Of a stretch of 64,000 nt of DNA, positions 43,901-52,900 are shown one piece after another. The stretch's first letter is position 1. Each line of letters starts with the position of its first letter. This DNA is from Melitaea cinxia. Its lineage: Eukaryota > Arthropoda > Insecta > Lepidoptera > Nymphalidae. The DNA lies in contig NC_059401.1 in the NCBI RefSeq assembly GCF_905220565.1, positions 11,280,766-11,344,765 on the forward strand. Reading direction: 5' to 3'. Under the pieces are notes generated by a model. It saw nothing but the letters and a program-made list of their open reading frames with translations. It was not told the DNA's origin and did not search any database. Position numbers and translations under genes: made by a program.

Positions 43901-46900
43901 AGCGACGAAGCTGAAGAGTTTCAGCAGTGGGTAACCGGTCTAGAAGACATCTCCGCCCTGGCTTTGCCGCGATGCTACAGTATGGAGATAGCACCGGGGT
44001 CAGAAGTACAGCTGCACGTGTTCAACGACGCTAGTGAACAAGCCTTTGCGACGACAGCCTACTGGAGGATCCGTCACGAGGACGGCGCCATAGAAGTAGC
44101 GCATGTCATGGGAAAAGCAAAGGTGGCGCCGTTAAAGCTATTAACGATACCCCGGCTAGAACTGCAGGCGGCGGTTATTGGAGCTCGGATGGCCAGTGTG
44201 ATAGTTAAAGAACACACATGGAAACCGAGCAAGGTAGTTTACTGGACCGACTCCAAAACGGTGCTTCATTGGATCCGAAACGAAGACAAGAAGTACACAC
44301 CGTTCGTGGCACACAGGCTTGCTGAAATCGCCGAGTTATCACATAGAGACGACTGGCGATGGATATCAACAGACGACAACGTAGCAGACGACGCTACGCG
44401 CATTGGAACCAGACGGATAAGCAGAACGGACCGCTGGTTCAATGGACCATCGTTTTTGAGAACGCCTGAGGAAGAGTGGCCTACAATGATACCGGACGGT
44501 GAGCGATGCGACGAAGTAGTGTACAGTACGTCAGAAGGGAGTACTAGCGATGACGTCACGCTACCCGACATCAGCCGGTTCTCATCGTATAAGAGGCTAA
44601 TAAGAGCCACGGCCATGGTACGATTATTCATCGAGAGACTCAAAGAAAAACAGAGAGACATCCCGTTGCAAGTAGCGCACATGAAAGACGCCGAAACGAG
44701 GTGGATACGACAATCTCAAAAGGAGTCGTTCGGCGATGAGTTAAACAGGTTAAAAACAAAACAGCCGCTTCGTAAAAACAGCAAGCTTACGAAGTTGGAC
44801 CCGGAAATAGAAGACGGCATATTAAAAGCGAGAGGACGCATTGGAGCGTCAACGGTAACAACACACTCCAACCGACCAGTGATATTAGACGGCGGGCACT
44901 CCTTCACAAGGTTACTGATAGACAACGGACATCGGAACGCCGGGCACGCGAATAACGAGCGCGTAGTAAATGACCTACGCCAACGGTTCATTATATTTCG
45001 CCTGCGACCGACAGTAAGAAAGATAGCAAAGGGCTGTCAGTTCTGTCGGGTGTACAAGGCGACGCCTAGGCGTCCACCGAAGAGAGACCTGCAACGAAGA
45101 TCGCCGTCCTGCTGAGGGGAGAGGCTGCGAAGAGTCTACGCCGGGGGGAGAATGTTACGGACGGCTTACGTCACAATTGATTGTTTTTGTTAGTTATAAG
45201 TAGGCTAATAAAATAAAGTATTAAGTAGTACGTAAGATACATAGATATAAGTAAATTGTATCTTAGACATTAAGCTATTGTAAAAATAATGTAAGAGTAA
45301 GACGAATGTATGCGAGAAAACAGGAGATGGCAACAGGCACGAGAGAGAGAGAGAGGGCAACAGTATGAAATAGACATACGGGCCAGAAAGTGAGGCAAAA
45401 CACCCCTTCTACCAAACGCGGGCTGAAGTTGGTACTTGTCTCAAACGGGTCCGATCGGTTGGTGCTCCGCAAAGGGCGGGGCCAAGATGTACCGTTATCA
45501 AACGGGCCCGTTAGATTGGTACTCCGCAAAGGGCGGGGCCAAAATCTACCGTTATTGACCGTCCTATTAGGTTGGTACTTGTCGCCAACATGTACCGTTA
45601 TGTTGCCCACTCTCCTAGAAGCAGGTCTGTGATTGGTCAACGCAAATGGCGTGACCAAGACCTACCGCCATTGGCCCGTTGCAAAGGCGCGGGAAATGTA
45701 CTAGCCATCTCCCGTTATGCGGCTGTTACCGGGGTGTGGGAAACGCTATATAACGCGTTTCCCAGCAACAGCCAGTCACTCTCTAACGAACATTCGCCGC
45801 ACTCAAACAAGAAACTAGAACAAGGAAGAAATAAGAAATAAAGAAATAAGAACCGAGGAAACAATTGAAGTTTAATTAAGAAGCTTTGCAACCTCAATAA
45901 TGTGATTATGTAGTATAACTAAAAAAAAATCATTCAGAGTATTTTTTATTTCTTAAAATCAATTATTTGGTCCTTTAATTGCAAACGTATATTCTAGTAA
46001 GTTACCATACTAATAGTATATAACTATAAGATACTAATCAACTATCTCATGTGATCCCTATTACAAATAGAAAGTTTGACATTTTATAAGTGTAAGGAAA
46101 TGAAAATCAAATAACTTTTTATTGAAACGACTTTTTCGGATTTTATGGCGGTTTATTAAGTTTTTTAGACGCCCGTTGTTTCCTTGACCTGGTTGCTAAA
46201 TAATTGTGTTTCTCACTAAAAAAAAAAAACTTCAATTACAAAAATAGTTATCAATAAAAAATAATTAATGCAAGTCGAAACCAGAGCCCGTCCTTGTGGC
46301 GGGCGTGACGTTAACTACCATTTCAAGGTGATTGAGTAAATAAAGATCCGTATCCGTATCCATAGATCTTGACACTAAATATTCGTATCCGGATCCATAT
46401 TCGTGGATATACATTTTTGACGATCCGGTACATCACTAATATATGTATATATAAATGAATGTTTGTCTGTATATCTTCAGCTAAGTGCATGAGAACACAA
46501 AGGTTTCTGAGTTGGTACGACAAAAAAAAAGCGTAGCAACGCGCGCAGGGTACCTTATTATTTTTTTGTTTTATTTTATAGTCCAATTTAACCTTATTAT
46601 TTTTTTGTTTTATTTTATAGTCCAATTTATTTGTCTTATCAGTAGGAGTACAATATTTTTTTTGTTTGTAAAACTTACACGAGGCCGCTTTATTATAGAG
46701 CACTTTCTTTTTCTTGGAAGTTTTTCATTATAATAAATCAAAAAAAAAAAAAAAAAAAATCAGTGAAAAGAATAATTTTGGAGTTTATTTATATATAGTT
46801 TTTATATATAACACATATAAAAAATAAAAACAACGTATTTCATTTCTCAGGCTCAAAGGCTAAACTCAATGCTTGATCGTCAAGAACAAGGCATGTTTGA

Positions 46901-49900
46901 TCATCAGCAGCCAATGGTAAGTGCAAAAAATAATATTCCAGAAATGTGTTAAAAATAGTTTGTATCATTCTCCGACATGATGAAAATTCACGTCATCTGC
47001 TGTTCATAACAATGAAACAGTTACACATAATGCGAGGATTCCTAAGTATTCTACATTTCTATGGAGAAATAATTTCTTTGTTATTATGTAGTACACAATG
47101 ATCGTTTTTCATCTTTTACAATACACTACCGTCCAAAAGTTTGGAAGCAACAAGATAAAATCAAATAAAATAAAAGTAAGCCATCTTAAATTTTTTTTAT
47201 TGATACAGAATTAAAAAAATAGACAAAACACACTTCTACAACAATGAAATTAAATAAGTAATATAAAAATTAAATTAAATTTTAGCTTCATCGAAGTGTC
47301 CACCCCTCTCTTTAATTACCTTCTCGCATATTCTAGGCATCCTACTAATTAATTTCATAAAATACTGTTCATCTAACTTCTTCCATTCGCTCTGTAATAG
47401 TTGCCACAAATGTTCTGAGCTCGTAGGAGATTGATTTTTCACCCTTCTATCTAGTTCATCCCAAACAAGTTCAATGGGAGAAAGGTCAGGTGATTGAGAC
47501 GGCCACTGCATGATTTTCACATCTTTTTTCTTCCTTAAAAAGTTCTGGCACAGTTTGGACGAATGTTTCGGGTCGTTATCTTGCTGAAAAACGAACCCAG
47601 GACCAATAAGATTCAGTCCACCGGGTATGGCGAAATCCTTAAGAATTTTCAAATAGCGTTCCTTGTTTAGTTTTTCGGTTATCCTCACAAGACTTCCGGG
47701 TTTATTGTTGCCGAAACACCCCCAAACCATGACATTACCACCACCATGTTTGATAGTAGGCACTGTACAAGCTTCTGAAGCTCTCTCTCCTTTAGATCGG
47801 CGCACAAAAACACGTCTATTGGACCCGAAAATCTGAAACTTCGATTCGTCACTCCAAAGAACTTTTTTCCATTGGTTTATTGTCCAGTTTTTATGTTCCT
47901 TTGCCCATTCTAGTCTGTTTTTCTTATGCCGAATTGTTAGTTTTGGTTTTTTAACTGCAACACAACCTCTTAGCCCCGCAGACAGTAGTCGTCTTTTAAC
48001 TGTTGTTATTGACACGGGTGTTCCTCGCGTTTCATTCAGAGATGCGGTAATTTGTGGTGCAGTTAAGCGACGATTCCGTTTAGAAAGAACTCTGATGAAG
48101 TTATCCTCTTGACTTGTAGTGGATTTGGGCCTACCAGACCTTTTTCTATCTTCATTTTTGCCAGTTTCTTTTTTTCTAGCGAGGGTGTAGTGGACACCTT
48201 TACAAGAAATTCCGAGTTTTTTTGCGATTTGGCGTTCACTGTAGCCTTCCTCACGCAGAGTACAAATAGCGCTTCGCTGTTCAAGTGTGATTTGCTTGCG
48301 TTTTGCCATTTTCAATAAAAAAAAAAGACGGTCAAGGAAGTAGTCGAAATCTTTTGAATACAGACGATGTTAATATCACAACCTTCGCGTTCTAATGCTC
48401 AAGTGTGACTAAATAAGGTCCAAAAAAGATATAAACTACAAAATATTTTCAATAAAACCGCATCAATGCATGAAAGAAAGTCCCCGGCGGATGAAGTAAT
48501 AAAACACGTGTTTCGTCAAAATCCAGGAATTTGTTAAAACTCAAGGAATATGCACTAGTAGTCCTTTTGTTTTGTGTTAAAAAATCACAAAAGGTCATAA
48601 AACTTTATTTTATTGCTATTATTTACCGCAGGGAGTCGGCAATCTTTTGTTTTGTTTGAAATCAGGTGTGCTTCCAAACTTTTGGACGGTAGTGTATATA
48701 CTCCTGCGATAATTATGCTAATTAGTAATAACAATACATGGTTACACAAAGAACAGAAAATTGACATAGGTAATTAGAATTACCATGTTAATAAACAAGT
48801 GTCATTAGGATTTATTTCAATATTTAAACTACAATGCCATCGATTTTGTTCCATTAATGGTGTTCATGGTAAATCCAGGTATAATTTTACACTCAAGTTG
48901 TATCTGATTATCTTGATCCGTCACCACTTTTTGGGTGCTATATTTAGCATTAATTTTATTATAATCGTCCAACATCCTACGTATTTCTCATAATCCTTCA
49001 AGAAATTTGTAATATTTATTTCTTAACATTTGTAAAATGTTTAGAAAGAGCAACAAACAGATGCTTTAAACACTTGTGTTTTCTATTATCAGGCGCGTGT
49101 TCCATTTGTTGGTTTTGTTAACAATATGCTTACTGATTAGCTATCAGTCTTGATATTTATTGTCAAAATTATGTGTATGTTGAATGTAAGAGGAGGAATG
49201 GATGGTAAGGTAGATGAAATATGTAAGATGATGGATGAACGATGCATAGATGTTCTATGCGTGAATGAAACTAAGAGGAAGGGATGTGACACCACAGTAC
49301 ATGGTCTCTACACGGCATACTGGTCGGGAGTCCCCCAAACTAGCCGAGGCTGTCAGGGAGTAGTTGTGATTCTTTCCTCTTGAATGGTTGAATGTGTGAT
49401 GGAGCATGAATGTGTAACCCCAAGACTCTTCTGGATCAGGCTAAAAGTCGGACTCACCCGCTTGTTTATCCTTGGGGTCTATGCACCGACAGAGATACGT
49501 GAAGGTGGGTCATCAAAAGCCCAACAGGAGAGAGAGGAATTTTGGGATAGTATGAGAGATGTCTTGAGTAAGTGAGGAGAGAATGAACGGATGTTAGGGG
49601 ACTTTAATGGGTGGGTTGGAGTGAAGTGTGATGGGTATGAAAGAGTTCTGGCTACGTTTGGGGACGAGAGAGTGAATGACAACGGGAGAAGTATGCTTGG
49701 AATGGAATCTTTGCTTGGCCAACACAATGTTTGACCACAAAAAGATCCATTTGTATATAAGAGAGGAGGGTGAGTCTAGAAGTATGATTGATTTTATAAT
49801 AGTGGATGAAAGACTTAGGAAGAAAGTGCTAGACATTCGGGCATATCGCGGTGCAGGCCTCGACACAGACCACTTCCTGGTCGTAGCCCGAATGCGTGGC

Positions 49901-52900
49901 CTCTATAAACGGTGGCGACACCGTAGGGCCAAGCCTACGAGTGTTTTGGACAAAGTGAAAGTGGAAAACCTACAAGAAAAGGAAAAGAAAGACAAGTAAA
50001 TTTAAGAAAAATTTAAGAAAGGAGTGGTGAATGTTGCTATTGAGTTATGTTAGCTAAAAGAAGGAAAGGAAGAAAGAACTATAATGTGTGGATGGATAAA
50101 GATGTACAAAAGGCTGTGCAAGAAAAGAAGTAAGCGTGGTTGGATTGGTTAGCGACAAAAGCTAACCAAAAATTTCAAAAGGCAACGGATGACGAGATAA
50201 AGGAAGCAAGGACGAAGTATAAAAGATTGAAATTAGCGGCGAAAGACGTGGCGTCTAGAAAGAAAGAAGAACGTAAGGATGATTTTGATAGAAGGCTTAC
50301 TGAAGATTTCCAGTCAAACATCAAGTTTTTCTGGAAATCATCAAAACTGCCAGAGGAAAAATCTCTACCTTGGAACTGAGTACAATCGGGAGTCAAGATG
50401 GGAGCATTATAAAAGGAGAATAATTTGTGTTAAAGAGATGGAAAGAGTATTTTGAAAGTTTGATCGAAAGAGAGGAAGTGCAGGTACAACATACGGCACC
50501 TTCCATGGAAGAGACTATAAATGGTGATGAAAGTGAGATAAGCTGGATGAAATAGTGAAATCGTTGAAAAGTATGAGATTAGGTAAGGCTGCAGGGTATG
50601 CCAGGATTACCGTCGAAATGCTGAAGGCGGGACATGGCATAGTGGCTAGCCAGCTGAACCGCCTTTTCAATTTGTGCTGGCGAAATTGGCAAGTACCGGG
50701 AGACTGGTGCAAAGCCGTAATCGCCGTAATCCCATTGTACAAGGGAAAAGGGTCACGGCAGGACTGCAGGAATTACCGCGGTATAAGCCTCCTCAGCGTC
50801 GTTGGTAAATTGTATGCAAAAGTGTTGATTGAGAGGATTGTGAATGAAACAGACGATAAAGTATGGGATGTACAAGCGGGATTTAGAAAGGGAATGGGAT
50901 GTGCGGATCAGGTCTTTTCTTTGCGGTGCATAGCCGAAGTGTTTGGCCAAAAACAAAAAAGTTTATTGCACGTTCGTGGTTCATGTACACCTGATAGCGA
51001 TCGTTACTCATAGTAGGGAATATATCCGCCAACCCGCATTGGAGCAGCGTGGTGGATTAAGCTCTGATCATTCTCCTATATGGGGAAAGAGTCTGAAGCG
51101 ATACTAATCTTTTGATGCCTTGATAGTACTATCAGCATCAAAACTCGACCTAAATTATCCGTTGCTTATACATGATTTTATATGATTTTAACATAGGTTA
51201 AAAGTTCACGAAAGAGATAGAAGCGAATGCATTTCTATTTGATGTTAGTTGCAAAGCAGCTCGAAAGCCTAAGTCGTTACTCTCCAATCAGCTTACCACT
51301 GTACCCTGCCTACTTGTTGACAGTACATAATTATGTACTTCAATAGATAGTTGATAAATGTAAATCAGTCCTTACCTTAATCTCTACGGCTAAAGTTCTG
51401 TATTAATATGCATTACATAAAAATTTGCAATTTGAGTTAATAAATTTAATACTATCACAATGATAAAAAGAATATTGAATAATTTATTATACGAGTATAT
51501 ATATATACATTAAACCTACTCGTACATAATATGTACTAAGTTTACAACATGGTGCCGGATATAGCAAAACCAGGTGCTTCCTTAAAACCTATTTAGTTTT
51601 TTTGTTCTTTGATGGTTACCATAGAAAGCATTAGTAAAGTATGAATAGTATCGTTTCATTGGTAACGAGAGGTAAAAATAATGTGTAATAATTATATTCC
51701 CTCAAGAATAATGAAATAAAACCATAGTGGTAGGGCTAAATATTTTCCATTTGAATGGATTAAAAATACCTATACACAAAATACATTTATCTTGCGAATT
51801 AAACGAACCTAAATAATCTTGTTCCGATAAAATATTACATAATGTTAGTTAGTGTTTGACGTACCTACATAAAAGTTTGAAAAATCCATAAGTGCACGCC
51901 TCATAAATCCATTTTTTTACAATTAAACTGATTTTGATTGCTTTATTGCTGCCTAAAAAAAGTACGTGTCGGCTGTAACGCACGACTGGGAGATTATTTT
52001 TAACTCTTTTTTTTATTTTTAAGAATTAAACATCAAATTTAGAAAAAAAAAAAACAAATTTGGATTTGATTGTACATCGATTTATTGATATTTAACTATT
52101 ATAAACGTATTACATATCAAACATTTTTTAGTTCGTGTTAGTAGTGTCCGTTTGTAATATTAAAATAATCGCTTTTTACTAAAAGCATAATATGAATGTA
52201 TACACGGTACATATACCAAAATAACATTTATTACAATTTTTGTTTGTCTGTCCTGTCTTTGTTCCGGCTAATCTCTGAAACGGCTGGACCGATTTTGTCG
52301 GGACTTTCACTGGCAGATAGATGGTGTAATAATGAATAATTTAGGATACTTTTACTCAAGAAATTTATTTAATAACTGCGAACTGAACAATATTTTGTTT
52401 TTAATGCCACGCGGATGAAGTCGCGGGAACAGCCTCAGTTCTAAATAAACTACATTGAATTAGACCGTGGTCTTCGAATTAATACTGAAGCGTATAAAAA
52501 TAAATGGACTAGCGCCGAGTAGCACGAAACAAAATTTAAATTTAAGTAGAGATTAAACTAAATCACAAGAATTTCATACGATTCTTGCGCTTAAATTAAT
52601 TTAATCACTACTTAAATTTTAATTTATTTTCGTGCAACTCGGCGTAGATCAGTTTTTCGAGAGTTATAGTGAACACGCTAGTTTTCATACATACATTTGA
52701 TGGCCGGACGTCCAGGGAATAAATTTTTATTATTTTTTTTTTTAAACAAAGTATCTTAAAAATCTCAAGTGTTGAATTAGTGTTTTTCCCATTACATTTA
52801 TATGTAATTATTGTTCTACAAGTGCGATAGTAAATAAATAGACATTTTTGTTCAAGAAATCGCTTGATTTTAGTACACACAACCTCATCCGCTATTCTTA

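Larger units (their letters stand above)
39753..45899 (+). mobile_element. BEL/Pao LTR retrotransposon, very young, integrase core deleted
   Basis: 6147 bp flanked by the 5-bp duplication ATGTG (39748-39752 and 45900-45904). Two 747-bp LTRs (39753-40499 and 45153-45899) differ at one base that I can see (C at 40498, T at 45898). One long gag-pol frame lies between. A TTTGGTCCTTCGAACG leader follows the 5' LTR and a purine tract GGGGGGAGAA (45143-45152) abuts the 3' LTR. So the signals needed in cis are present, but pol stops after the integrase zinc-binding part. It is in NonA intron 9, same orientation as the gene. Confidence 0.92.

Noticed and set aside
40639..44991. Many antisense and shifted frames inside gag-pol (up to 314 codons)
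   Set aside because: Shadows of a GC-richer coding region; no domain recognised.
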